A stretch of DNA of 64,000 nt, taken from contig VSDK01018921.1 in assembly GCA_009767595.1 (NCBI GenBank), positions 115,733 through 179,732 of the forward strand. The letters run 5' to 3'. The DNA comes from Symbiodinium kawagutii. Lineage: Eukaryota > Sar > Dinophyceae > Suessiales > Symbiodiniaceae. Numbering within the stretch: position 1 is the first letter of the stretch; every line of letters starts with the position of its first letter. Positions 1 through 9,823 of the stretch are shown here, one piece after another. The position numbers and the translations under genes were made by a program. The notes beneath the pieces were generated by a model. That model did not search any database and was not told where the DNA came from. It saw only the letters and a program-made list of their open reading frames with translations.

Positions 1-84
1 GCGCGCAAGCAGCGCACTCGGCACGCCTCACGTCCATAGCTTGCGGTGCTTGCGGTGCCTCGCAAGTTGGGCGCCTCCATTGGG
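1..84. other. GC-rich segment at window edge, possible truncated exon
   Basis: A GC-rich stretch cut by the window start. On plus it is open in one frame and ends at a GGG|GTGAGG donor-like site (GT at 85). On minus it is also open, starting near 84 with MEAPNLRGTASTASYGRE. Strand cannot be decided without the preceding sequence. No family recognised. Confidence 0.25.
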
Positions 85-100
85 GTGAGGGCGTGAAAAC

Positions 101-210
101 AGTTGTCAGTGGGTCAAAACGACAGTTGTGACATATCTAAAACCAGTGGGTCAAAACCGCGTGGTACAGCCAGGTCAAACCCCGGTACCCCTGGCTGTTG
201 ACAGTTTTTT
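101..210. repeat. Degenerate repeats of the F1 terminus
   Basis: CAGTGGGTCAAAAC occurs twice (about 107 and 146), followed by GGTACCCCTGG-like sequence. These are the left-end sequences of the F1 element without a matching right end, so this looks like a scrambled or nested F1 remnant. Confidence 0.4.
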
Positions 211-610
211 ACAAATCTAAAAGAAGGAACAAATGGCCAAACTAGTCCAACTGTTGGGTTGTCCACCGTTTTTGGCGTGATTAATATCGACCAGCACCCA
301 TATAACCCTTACCAACTATAATTATATTACTCTTTGTTAATCATTAATCACAACCATCATCATATAAGCTTTATGTTCAAACACTTACCGCTGGCAACCA
401 CCAGCTACAATTACCAAAGTATGAGTCAATCACCATATAACCATATACCCTCTGGTAAACTGACCGGGCAATGGAAAATCCTCAAAATTGCAGCTGGTTT
501 GCCGTTGTTTTCTACCAAAAGATGTTGATTTTATGTGATTTTCCATTTCCATCGAAAGATGGTTTCAGATACCATTACTACCATCAACCAATAGTAATCG
601 CCATAAAACC

Positions 611-763
611 ATATGGGGGTTTCTCAGAATAAGGGACCCAAAATGGTTGGCTTATGACTTCCACATGGTTAATAAACCCAATGATTTGCGGGGTACCCCT
701 ATGACTTGGGAAACAAACGAACCATTTCCGGGGTCCCCAAGCTGGCTTGAGAAACCCCCAACC
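611..763. mobile_element. F2 terminal-inverted-repeat element (compound)
   Basis: Left end GGGGGTTTCTCAGAATAAGGG. Internal ends ACCCCTATGACTTGGGAAAC and GTCCCCAAGCTGGCTTGAGAAACCCCC. At least two overlapping F2 units of about 100 bp appear fused. No transposase, so non-autonomous. It ends 17 bp before the candidate exon at 780, a spacing repeated elsewhere in the window. Confidence 0.6.
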
Positions 764-779
764 ATGGAACCGTTACCAG

Positions 780-921
780 TCCCGGCTACGGCTCGTCATC
801 CATCATGGCTCGGCGCCCGAGCTGCCGGAGGCTTCAGAGGAGGCCTTGGCTAAACCAGTGGAGAGTGGTGACGGCCGGTGGTTCCGGATGGTACGGCTGG
901 GTATGTGCACCCCCAGGGCTC
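780..921 (+). CDS. Candidate internal exon, unrecognised protein
   Basis: Open across 142 nt between acceptor CCGTTACCAG| and donor |GTAAGT, one of the best donors in the window. The preferred frame contains PELPEASEEALAKPVESGDG then RWFRMVRLGMCTPRA, with about 72% G/C third positions: an acidic linker followed by a basic, hydrophobic strand. A second plus frame is open but less protein-like, and minus frames have stops. The F2 element ends just upstream of the acceptor. No domain recognised. Confidence 0.55.
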
Positions 922-2040
922 GTAAGTGGTCACGATTCCCATGGTTTTTAGGGGCTAGTTCGGCTACCTTATAGGGCTGATAAGCATGGTTATAACATGT
1001 TATAACCCCAAATGCACATCCAAGTAGATAGAGTGGCTACTAAGTAGTTCATGAATTATATTTAGCAGAGATATTTAATGGCTGGTTGCTTATATTAGAA
1101 ACAGTCCAGTGACTGGTTAATGGTTAATAAAGCTGGGGATAATCAACAACAATTAGATCAAACAAAGTGGTACCCGTGGCTACCACTGATTACTAGCGGT
1201 TACTAGTGGTTCATGAAACGTGGTAATGTTGTAAGCTGGTGAAGATTCACCATGTGTCTACAGTTCCATCTACTCTATTGGTAGTTACCCTAGTTATAAC
1301 CGAACTTAGCTATTTTGGAAGCACCACCTTGTAGGGTTTAGCAACATAAATGACTGATGGTATTCAACTCCACCTCTCACTCATGGTACATCAATGCATA
1401 TCGTGAGTTGCCATTTAAATGAGTTTCAACCTTGGTCCGTGGTAGTTCATGCTATTAATACATAGTTATTATATAATAGTGGCTAAGGAACAGCAATCAT
1501 TAATGATGACCATGCGTAAACACTTCATGATAATCTGCTTCATACGAGCTTGCCATCATTGATGAGGCTTCATTGTGTTAAAGGTCTTAAGAATTATTCA
1601 TTACGTTTGATAATAGTGTATGTTAGGTTGCTCACAATGGTTCGTAAATAGTTGGAATGCTTCTAATAGATACTCCTTCTAATAGATACTCCTTCGTTAG
1701 TGATGGTAGATCAAGCTCTTAGAACCTACCTGTTGCTTTCTGAGAATCCTTTGGAGTCTTCTCTTAAGCAAAACAGATTTTCTTGCCGCTGGTGCTGATC
1801 TCAGTCATTGCCAGAAATCATGGTCAATCACCAACCATTGTTGCGTATGCCCATCAACATCCGTCTTGTATCCAAGCAGGAGGACATGGTACCACCTACA
1901 TCTTCACAACTAACCAATGTTGCATCTTAGCATGAGAACATGATGCCAACCAGATCTTCTGTTGCAACTAATCTGACTAGTGACTAACCCTGACCGTCAT
2001 CCCTAGACTGCCCTAGACCCCTACAAACCCAAGCATTGTC
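922..2040. other. AT-rich intron-like sequence, no coding signal
   Basis: Low-complexity sequence rich in short TGGTTA/AACCA words. It holds an F4 fragment at 1275-1336 (GTTACCCTAGTTATAACC...CACCTTGTA) and a 15-bp direct repeat near 1670 (TTCTAATAGATACTC). No island with coding character was seen. Confidence 0.5.
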
Positions 2041-2042
2041 AG

Positions 2043-2188
2043 CATCGCCACCCGCGCCCGCAACGCATCGTGCCCACACGTGTCTCGGGTTCCCCTGCAT
2101 GCCGGGCTGCGCCTGGGGCGGCGCCGGCGCCGGCTTCACTGGCAAAGCTTTCGGCCACTCGGTGGGAACCTTTGACGGCGGCACGGCG
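2043..2188. CDS. GC-rich Ala/Pro-rich exon candidate, strand ambiguous
   Basis: Plus reading: acceptor CATTGTCAG|, donor CGGCG|GTGAAG, peptide HRHPRPQRIVPTRVSGSPAC then an A/P-rich run. Minus reading (about 2081-2170): acceptor GTCAAAG|, donor CAC|GTGTGG, peptide VPTEWPKALPVKPAPAPPQA, with higher G/C third positions (about 83% against 65%). Either would be a disordered linker. Neighbouring exons favour plus, codon bias favours minus. Confidence 0.4.
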
Positions 2189-2284
2189 GTGAAGTCGGTT
2201 GGCGGTGTGAAAAAATGGCAGTGTGATCAATGTTTTTGTCGTGTTTTTACATGTTTTTTTCATGTTTGTTCATGTAACAACATA

Positions 2285-3049
2285 TCAATTTGTCACTGCT
2301 TTGAGTTTTGGGACCTCGCTCTGTGAGTCTGATTGCCCAGAAGAAGATGAAGAGGGTGCATCTGAGGAAGGCACCGACACCTTTTTCCCATCGTACCCCT
2401 TCACAATACCGGCCTCTGGGTCTTTTCCCTGCTGCTTTTTGTCTTTTGGGCGCTTCTTTGGAGTGTTCCATTGTTGACTCCAGTTGGCATACGACTGCCA
2501 TGGCATCTCTGTGAAGGCAGGGCGGGAGTGGCGCAGTTGCAGTCTTGCAAGGCGTTCTCAGTACCAAGCCTCGATGAGTGCCTTGGGATCGGCACTTCAA
2601 TAAGGCCCGCCGTGTCCTCTGACGGCTTCAGCGCAAATGTCGATGCCAGGGAGGTGAAGCAGCCGCCGTGGCCCAAACAAGACGTGTCGCCAAAACACTG
2701 GGGCACTTAAAGGGAATTCCAGCTAGGATATTCCTTTGAGCCCTAACAGGTGTGTGTCCGAGCGCCAAGCGTGCACGAAGTGGCAGCTTGGGCCGAAAGC
2801 ATAGGTGCCCTTCGGAAAGAAGCGGCTGGGCCTGACCCATCTTATGACCTTCTGAGCCGCCATCGACAGAGCCGGACCCACGTGCCAGGCCTTTCCCGCA
2901 GGCTTCAGATTGTGATTTCCTCCGTGAGAGCAGATTTGGAAAGCACGATGCCTCTTCCAGCAGCGAGGACACAGTTGTAGGGTCAGATCTCTCGGGCCCT
3001 GTGGGCATCGCAGGGGTAAGATCTTCATCAATCCGTCTCTGAAAATCAT
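2285..3049 (-). pseudogene. Decayed CCCH zinc-finger gene copy, intronless
   Basis: About 765 bp of coding-like minus sequence with no intron but several frame breaks. One frame holds GSEGHKMGQAQP (about 2870-2840). The adjacent frame continues RFFPKGTYAFGPSCHFVHAW (about 2820-2765). Together they match the form G.C.PC.FF.KG.C.FG..C.F.H of a CCCH finger expanded in dinoflagellates (family knowledge), with early Cys lost and one Cys replaced by Tyr. A downstream frame reads LQLRHSRPAFTEMPWQSYAN, then a Lys-rich and Ser-rich tail, ending at a stop at 2285. Lack of introns beside intron-rich genes suggests an old retroposed copy. No spliced-leader relic or poly(A) tail is visible. Confidence 0.55.
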
Positions 3050-3121
3050 GTGATTGACCAGCTAACAGCCATCAAAACTGTTGTAGTGACGTACATCTGG
3101 GTTCGCTGGTTGTACCCTTAT

Positions 3122-3239
3122 GCCTGTGGGTCAAAACTCTTAGTCCCCCTGGTTCCCTACTATCAACCATTGTTTTCCCCATGAAATTGTTGGTGGAAAT
3201 CCCCCATGAAAGTTGGTTGATTACTATTGACCCATAGCC
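3122..3239 (+). mobile_element. F1 terminal-inverted-repeat element
   Basis: Left end GCCTGTGGGTCAAAAC, right end TTGACCCATAGCC. Interior has the F1 hallmarks CCCCTGGTTCCC, CCATTGTTTTCCCC and GTTGGTGGAAATCCCCC. No open reading frame. Confidence 0.7.
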
Positions 3240-3769
3240 TTAGAAATGGAAACCAAGCAGCTAGAGCCATCCTGGAGTAGATAGAATATGAAATTGGATC
3301 ATCCTCACCGGGTAAATTTGGTTAGAATATTGACCATTGGGGACATTCTAACTACTCCATCATGACTATATAAGGGTACATTGGGTTTGCTGCTTGGTTT
3401 CCCTTTGTAAATGTAAACCCTTATAGCTACAAATGGAAACCAAGCAGCTATAAGGGTACATCATCACCAGCTTCAGTGACCAGCAAATGATGTACCCTTG
3501 TAGCTGGATGCTTTCCCTAAAGGCCATACACTTGGATCCTTGGTAGGTACCACCATTCATGGACAACTGCGAAGCAGTTTCTTTAAATTGGGGGTGCCCC
3601 CAAATCATGAGCTTTCAACCATATCAAAATAATACACCAAGCATTTTTGGGTTTCCTATTTTCAGAAACATCCAGAAAAGAGTTGTTTAACTGTTCTTGT
3701 TGGTGATTATCCCATATAAAACCATTGTAATCTCTTAGAAACCCGGAAAAAATGCAAAACAACCCATCT

Positions 3770-3879
3770 GGCTGTGGTTCAAAACCCTGTACCCCTGGTT
3801 CCCATCATTAACCATTGTTTTCCCTATTGTTGCTGGTTGTTAACCCCCATTATTGGTTGGTTAATATTGATCCATAGCC
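3770..3879 (+). mobile_element. F1 terminal-inverted-repeat element
   Basis: GGCTGTGGTTCAAAACCCTG to ATTGATCCATAGCC, about 110 bp with the F1 core. It ends 31 bp before the acceptor of the exon at 3911. Confidence 0.75.
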
Positions 3880-3910
3880 ATCTAAGTACCGGATTTCTTC
3901 GACCGTTGAG

Positions 3911-4052
3911 CTTCCCCACCGGTGCACTGCCCGCGCCATCAGGCGCGGGGAGCGCCTTGCGAATCACGGGGGGCCCTGCACCAACGGGGTGCCTGGAGAT
4001 GTGCATGCAGCGGCGGGGGGCTACCACCGTGGGGGAATCAATGACCATGGCA
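3911..4052 (+). CDS. Candidate internal exon, unrecognised protein
   Basis: Acceptor CGACCGTTGAG|, donor GGCA|GTAAGA, 142 nt. Peptide starts LPHRCTARAIRRGERLANHG and continues with a Gly-rich stretch (GVPGDVHAAAGGYHRGGIND). G/C third positions about 72%. A minus reading (HPVGAGPPVIRKALPAPDGA) is also open but has the weaker splice pair. No domain recognised. Confidence 0.5.
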
Positions 4053-4189
4053 GTAAGATGATGACTCCTATATCAACTATAGTGGTTTATATCAACTAAT
4101 GAAACCTATGATAAACCTATGACAACCATGGGATCAACAATAATGGGGGATATATCAACTATATATGGTCTATAAAAGGTGGTTTCTTA

Positions 4190-4900
4190 ACAGTGTTGTA
4201 GGGGATGAGCCATGATTGTTGGTGGTTCATAATGGTTAAGAATTCTTGATAACAATAATCAATGGTTGGTGATTGGTCAATCTATGGTTTGTAGGGGTTA
4301 TAGCCATTGGGCAGTAAAATGATGAACTAATAGCCATGGTCATCAACAACCAAGAGTAAAAATTGAGAATGGATAACCAACAGCTTGACTAAGATTTATG
4401 GTTGATGATCCATTAGTGTTCGATGACCAATTGTAGGTGGTGATGGTAAATAAGAGGGGACAATCACCAATAATAATGCTTAAACACCTAATATTTGGTG
4501 GTTCCTTAACTAACAGCCATTGGTATTTGATGGTGGTACCATGGAGATGATGGTTGGTAACTATAGCCATCATCGACTCACAGTAATGATTAAGAATGGT
4601 TGCTTCTGACTATTGGTTGTTCATGACCAATGGTCAAGAATGGTCAATAACATTGAGTGGCTGTTGGTGGTGACTCATGGTAGTTGATGATGCAATGATG
4701 ACGATCTTAACCATGGTTGTACTGGGTCATACTGACTGATGATGGTCATATTGTCGTGGTTGATATTGGTTGACAATGGTCAACATTGACTTGACTGGTT
4801 AATAACGATCAAGAATGGTGGCCATTACTGACCAACTGGGGGATGAAGGGTCACTGATACCATGTTCATGGTAGCTGATGATGGCTATTGGTGGTTAATC
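4190..4900 (+). repeat. Degenerate TGGTTGATGATGG low-complexity tract
   Basis: Runs of ATGGTTGATGATGG, GGTGATGG and TGGTCAATAATGG variants on plus without exact periodicity. The CCATCATTAACC complement dominates elsewhere (44-46 kb, 60-61 kb). The vocabulary matches the interiors of F1 and F2, so it may be decayed element sequence. Confidence 0.45.
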
Positions 4901-5040
4901 CGCAATAGATCCATAGTTGGATAGTGCTACATTGAAGCAGTTTGAGAGGATGTGATATGCAGATAGGTAGATGACTGAGTAGAGAGATGGATAGGTACAT
5001 AGACAGCTGGCTAGATAGAAAGCTAGATAGATAAGATTAC

Positions 5041-5143
5041 ATTGATTTGATTTGATTTAATTCGATTTGACTTGATTTGAATTGCGAGCTAGCTAGCTAG
5101 CTAGCTAGATAGATAGATAGATAGCTAGATAGATAGATACATT

Positions 5144-5222
<79 letters not shown>
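5041..5222. repeat. Microsatellites: TTTGA, CTAG and (GATA)n
   Basis: GATTTGATTTGATTTAATTC-type pentamers (5041-5085), AGCTAGCTAGC (5088-5107), then a long GATA array (about 5107-5222) with few interruptions. The minus-strand frames repeating YLSI across this tract are translation artefacts. Confidence 0.9.
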
Positions 5223-5225
<3 letters not shown>

Positions 5226-5450
5226 TTGAAAGTAGATGGATAATTAAACAGATCGACAGCAAACAAACAGCTAGGTACATAGATGGATCCGCCTGCCACT
5301 CTTTGAATGGATCGTCCCGACATCCATGGATCTCGATCAACCTCCTATAGGCTTCTTACTTTGGAAACGTCTGCACCGCCTCATGCGGTACTGCTGGTAA
5401 GCGAGTAAGTAGGACAGGTGAGTTCAATAGCTATGAAGATATATTTAGTA

Positions 5451-5556
5451 GTTGGTGGTTGAACCACGCCTATGAAAAATATGCTCAAGTCAACCGAGCA
5501 ACCATTTGTTAGTACATTTGGGAAAAGAAAGAAGGTCAATTAGACCACCAGCCAGT
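5451..5556 (+). mobile_element. F3 terminal-inverted-repeat element
   Basis: GTTGGTGGTTGAACCACGCC...ATGAAAAATATGCTCAAGTC...AGACCACCAGCCAG, matching the F3 consensus seen better at 26595 and 53839. Confidence 0.6.
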
Positions 5557-5704
5557 ATAGTTTGGTCTAATGAAACTTTTGTTTGTCCCTATACTTTGTA
5601 TGTACAGGCGGATTAGTCTAGAGTAGTTGATTGCTGTAACTTGCAAAGTAGAACTCGCCTTTGGGGACTAAGTGGAGTCCTGAGTTCGCTAAACTCATCT
5701 GCAG

Positions 5705-5775
5705 CTGCCAAAGCTGGGAAGATTTACGCTGGATATGGCCGGAAGTGAACCATGGTCAGAACTCAGAAGCTCTTG
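5705..5775 (+). CDS. Candidate short internal exon
   Basis: Acceptor CATCTGCAG|, donor CTCTTG|GTATCT, 71 nt, no stop in the preferred frame: LPKLGRFTLDMAGSEPWSEL followed by RSSW. The next F3 element begins about 33 bp downstream. No family recognised. Confidence 0.5.
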
Positions 5776-5807
5776 GTATCTGGTGATGCATCAACAGCAA
5801 GCTCGTT

Positions 5808-5905
5808 CGTGGTTTCATCCCTATGAAAAATATTTGTCGACAAACCAACTATCCCAAATATTGGGGAAAGAAATGAAAAATAAAACTCTGTTTAAAACCA
5901 TCAAC
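5808..5905 (+). mobile_element. F3 terminal-inverted-repeat element
   Basis: CGTGGTTTCATCCCTATGAA...CAAACCAACTATCC...CTGTTTAAAACCATCAAC. A diverged F3 copy 33 bp after the donor of the preceding exon candidate. Confidence 0.55.
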
Positions 5906-6273
5906 AGCAAGCGAATCATCATAATGGTCATTATCATTCATATAGAATGGTGACTGTCCCCAAATAACACTTCCATTTTTCACAGCCAACTGATGGCCAT
6001 TCTTGGATGCTGAGCTCTATTTGTAACCGCCTTGCTGTGCTAAGTATCATGCATCCCGAGCCATGCTGAAACGTCATGGAATGTGAATTAACCATGATCA
6101 TCCACCTTTGGCCAAATATCAACCATATCATTCACCATCATTATCCTACTTAAATGAATGCATACATAATATCATTAGGATTTTGAATGGATACGAAGGT
6201 ACCTGTATGTCAAGATATGATATGAATCGATACCTGTAAATCCCTATCAATGGGTCGATAATCATCTCCTCTT

Positions 6274-6407
6274 GAGCCTGCTTCTCATCGAGAACCCCCA
6301 CGATGCAGCTGGTACGTCTGGTGTCAAGTGCTCCTGCGGCCAGCAGTGGCTGGCCTGCGCCCCTGAAGAACCATGGGTTGCCAAGTGCGTCGCATTCAGA
6401 ATGAGAG
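6274..6407 (+). CDS. Candidate exon with Cys motif
   Basis: GC-rich island open on plus. Peptide includes NPHDAAGTSGVKCSCGQQWL and then ACAPEEPWVAKC, with cysteines spaced CxC...C...C. A strong internal donor-like GTACGT lies near 6315, so the island may be two smaller exons. Boundaries are uncertain. The minus strand is partly open but less protein-like. Confidence 0.4.
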
Positions 6408-7415
6408 TTGTTGGTACCCTGCGGTAATCATTCCCAAGTGGTAAATGATCTACAAATCTGGACTTTTCCATTGAGAGCAATAAATCTATACAGAGTAGAT
6501 TGCAAACCTTTCTGTGACAACAAAGCAGCATCATTTTTTGCAAAAAAATCACCAGCTGCTTACATGGACACCCTTCACCAATCTGGACAAGCTTGCCATA
6601 GTCCACTCAACAACCAGGTGTTCAAGCATTGCGCAGTCATACCGTCGTACGCTACTTGGATGTGCTGCTGGGGTTGTGATTTTGTTGTTTCCATGGCTAT
6701 AAACCCTGTAAGTTAGCTCAAAACTAGTGCTTTCAATCATTTTTTGCTTTCCTCGATTGTTGGGACCGTTGGGTCCATTGACTTGTATTATTCAGATGGA
6801 TTTTCTAGCCAACATCCAGCACTACTGGGAGATCCATACTTGGAAACCCCAGATGTTTGATACATCACCAGCTCCTTACGATCAACCTGGTTGTCACCTG
6901 ATATTTTGTGGGGGCATCTGGGGAGCCAATCGTTCAGGCATTATTCGGATGTGCTTCGCAGCTTAGTAACTGGTAACATTCACCATGGTGGTAGAAGTCA
7001 TACTGGGTCCTTCACCATGGTTAGGGATCACTGAACACAGTTCTAGGAATCTCACCCACCTCTTAAGGTCATTTACCATTGATATCTTATAGCGATAAGC
7101 CCAACTGCACATCCAAGTACCGGCTCAAGCGGCAACCAATGATGGCCAGTGCCGTCACAAACAGTCAACTTCCTACGTGGCAACAGCCCCAGCAGCAAAG
7201 TGGCTAAATCAAATCGTTAAGGGGCTAATCTGCATAGCAATTGGCCCATATCTGTGGAGTTTCAACAACCTCTATACAAAACACCCACTGAACATTTTTT
7301 GACACTGCTCTTGAGCGTAGTCCAAAACATCCATATCAATCCAGATCGACCATGACTGAACGTTTACTCACCAGTGGGTAGATATTGCTGGTGGTTTTCT
7401 TACGGACGATCGCAG

Positions 7416-7514
7416 CCGATGAAGGGCTGTTGAAGTTGCTGTTCATCCGCCCCTTCCATGGCCTGAATTGGAACGAAACGCCCCTGGGCATCGATGACCA
7501 TCTGCCCTGCAACG
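7416..7514 (+). CDS. Candidate exon, both strands open
   Basis: Plus: acceptor ACGATCGCAG|, peptide DEGLLKLLFIRPFHGLNWNE, about 74% G/C third positions, ending at a GC-type donor CAACG|GCAAAG (a stop follows at 7531 if unspliced). Minus alternative (7404-7522): acceptor TGGCGTCAG| and donor |GTAAGA, peptide IFAVAGQMVIDAQGRFVPIQ. The minus splice sites are more canonical. Codon bias and the plus-strand neighbours favour plus. Confidence 0.4.
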
Positions 7515-7533
7515 GCAAAGATCTGACGCCATA

Positions 7534-9610
7534 AACATTGGAGATTTGGATCACCAAAAATGATAGGGTGGCTATGGATGGTTTATGATGGTGAATGATG
7601 GTTAATGATGGTTGACAATAGGAGGCTAATAATCAACAATAATGCATGATGGATGTTTCATCATAGAGTCTACTGACGGTTTATGTATGATGCGGTGATC
7701 TGGAAGATACAACCCATCAATAACCCCAATCATGACCCATTTATACCACTGATGCAAGATCATGAACCTATGTAAACCCAGTATAGTGAACATATACGCA
7801 GTAGTGAACCATTCCTGATAAGTATACTAAACCTATGCCAACCTATTCTGATTTATGATACGGTTGATGCTTGATGCGCTGGGACCTGGAAGATCCCTTG
7901 CAGCGATGGGTTTCAACGATGATGCAATGGGTAGCATCAATCGCCACCAGCTTTACAGTCAGACTTGGAGTGTTCGTGATTTTATTCACAGGTTTGTATC
8001 AACATCAACTAGCATTATTATCAAAACTGGTTCCTACACTAAAGAGATCACTCGAACGGGATCAATATGTTTCTTGGAAAATCCAATGATATTCCGGCTC
8101 CTCCCATGATATACTTGGTCAATTTGCTCATTGCCTTCCTACTATGGGTCTCTAGCTACCTCCGTTCCGCCGGTGCCGCCCTGTGGCGAAGAAGCTAAGC
8201 GAAAATGGGATGGGTCAACCCTGATGAACCGACCTGACCGTTGTTGGCAGTGACCTTCTTTTTATGGTTGAACTACTTTTCCATGGTTTAAAACACAACA
8301 ACCATTGAGTTTAAAATAAAATGTTCATGGTTGAACAAGTTGAATGATGGATGATGATGGTCAATGATATATTAAGATGGTTCATATATGGGTTTAGAAT
8401 CTACAAATAGGGCTTCATGATGATCAATCAGACGATTAATGATGCTTAAAATTGGTTGTTTGGGATTGTAGTGGTTGATGATGGTTCAGGATAAACAAGA
8501 ACAGAGCAAATAAACATTTACAGCCGAGATATCATCAACTCGTATATTATCTTAAACAACCAACACCTAGTTTTTAGTTCTTGTGTGTCATCGGCAACGG
8601 GTTTGCAATGGTTGATTTGATGAGCATTTGCTCATACACGGAGCGTGGCAACAAACGGACCATTTTCCTCTGCAACTTTATCGTTTGGGTGTATTGGGTA
8701 ACCCTCGGACCATTTTAGGAAAGACCCTTGCTTGTGCAAATACTTGTGTATTTAAATCTGCGTGCATATCTGTATATCTGCTTTTGCGTATACATCTATA
8801 GCAATGTGTGTGAGTGTCATTCGCAGTTCGATCTTGTGCATTCTGGTGTGTCATGTTCACCTGGTCAATGAAGTCCAGCTTTATTTCATGTCGTGTAAAT
8901 TTGTACATGCTACATGTGAAATTCGGTCCATCTTCTCTTTTTGAATCAGGTATCTGCGAAGACTATCGCTTTTGAAAAGAGTGCAATCATGCATGTTGCA
9001 AGTGACTTGCTATGTAAACGCAAATAATCACAGAATCATATTCAACGACGATACGCATAAAAACAACATGTATACAACATGCCGTGCAGTATGCACACAG
9101 TCGATTTTAGTAGGTAACTATTGCATTGCGAATGTAACCATGATCATCGTCGGATAATATTGTGTGCACGCTTGCTTCTTCCACTACTTGTACATAGTAC
9201 ATCCTCGATATCTGCACATAGGAACTACTTGCAATGCCAGTTGATACACAACCGCTTCCACAGATGTCTAACTTTAAAATCCTGTTGGGACACAGCTGCA
9301 TATAAGACCCACAACATCCCCCAATCCTCAGTGCAAATGGTAGCAGTTTGACCAGCTGCTAGCTCCAAGCCTAAACACTCGGAATTTTAATCTTTAGGTT
9401 GCCATCATGGTGGAAGATCGTCATGACATAGGAACTAATTCTGAGTGATGGTTCCCTGTTCATTGGTGTAAGTTATAAGGCAATGATAAGCACTGGGGGA
9501 ACTCCGTGCTCTGTATCTACCATGGCAGCCATACATTTTAGGGTACTATCATGGCTTACCAGCCAAAACACAGTTGCTGGACAGACCAGGGATTCGAAAA
9601 ATCTTTCACC
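7534..9610. other. Intron-like sequence without coding signal
   Basis: 7560-7680 and 8230-8500 are TGATGGTT-type low complexity. 8600-9350 is a different AT-rich block with short TGTGTG/CATATC words and several small open frames without codon structure. Nothing in it could be supported as a gene. Confidence 0.45.
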
Positions 9611-9611
9611 C

Positions 9612-9720
9612 ATGGTGGTTTCTCAAAATACGCGGATCTCGAAATCATCCAGTTAATGCACCATTTTCGACTAGTAAGTTCCAACCAGTTCTTGGGTCCC
9701 TTCTTGAGAAACTCCAAACC
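9612..9720 (+). mobile_element. F2 terminal-inverted-repeat element
   Basis: ATGGTGGTTTCTCAAAATAC to CCCTTCTTGAGAAACTCCAA, 109 bp, with the F2 interior AATCATCCAGTTAATGCACC. It ends 10 bp before the acceptor boundary of the exon at 9731. Confidence 0.75.
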
Positions 9721-9730
9721 ACTCCGAAAG

Positions 9731-9823
9731 CTGCGCCGTGTTGTGAGTCCACGCGCCTGCCACCAACTTGAAGATCAACAAAGAGGTCCATGGCATTGCG
9801 ATCACTGCCATAGGCAGTACAAC
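9731..9823 (+). CDS. Candidate exon with Cys/His motif
   Basis: Acceptor ACTCCGAAAG|, donor AAC|GTACGTG (strong), 93 nt, phase 0-0. Peptide LRRVVSPRACHQLEDQQRGP then WHCDHCHRQYN, with a CxxCH pair that could bind metal. The opposite strand also has a long hydrophobic frame (VVLPMAVIAMPWTSLLIFKL), which may be an antisense shadow. Confidence 0.5.

Noticed and set aside
3774-4061. Plus-strand frame as one 95-codon gene
   Set aside because: The first third translates the F1 element. Only 3911-4052 is kept, and in a different frame.
5105-5340. Minus-strand frames repeating YLSIYLSI
   Set aside because: They translate the GATA microsatellite and have no independent coding evidence.
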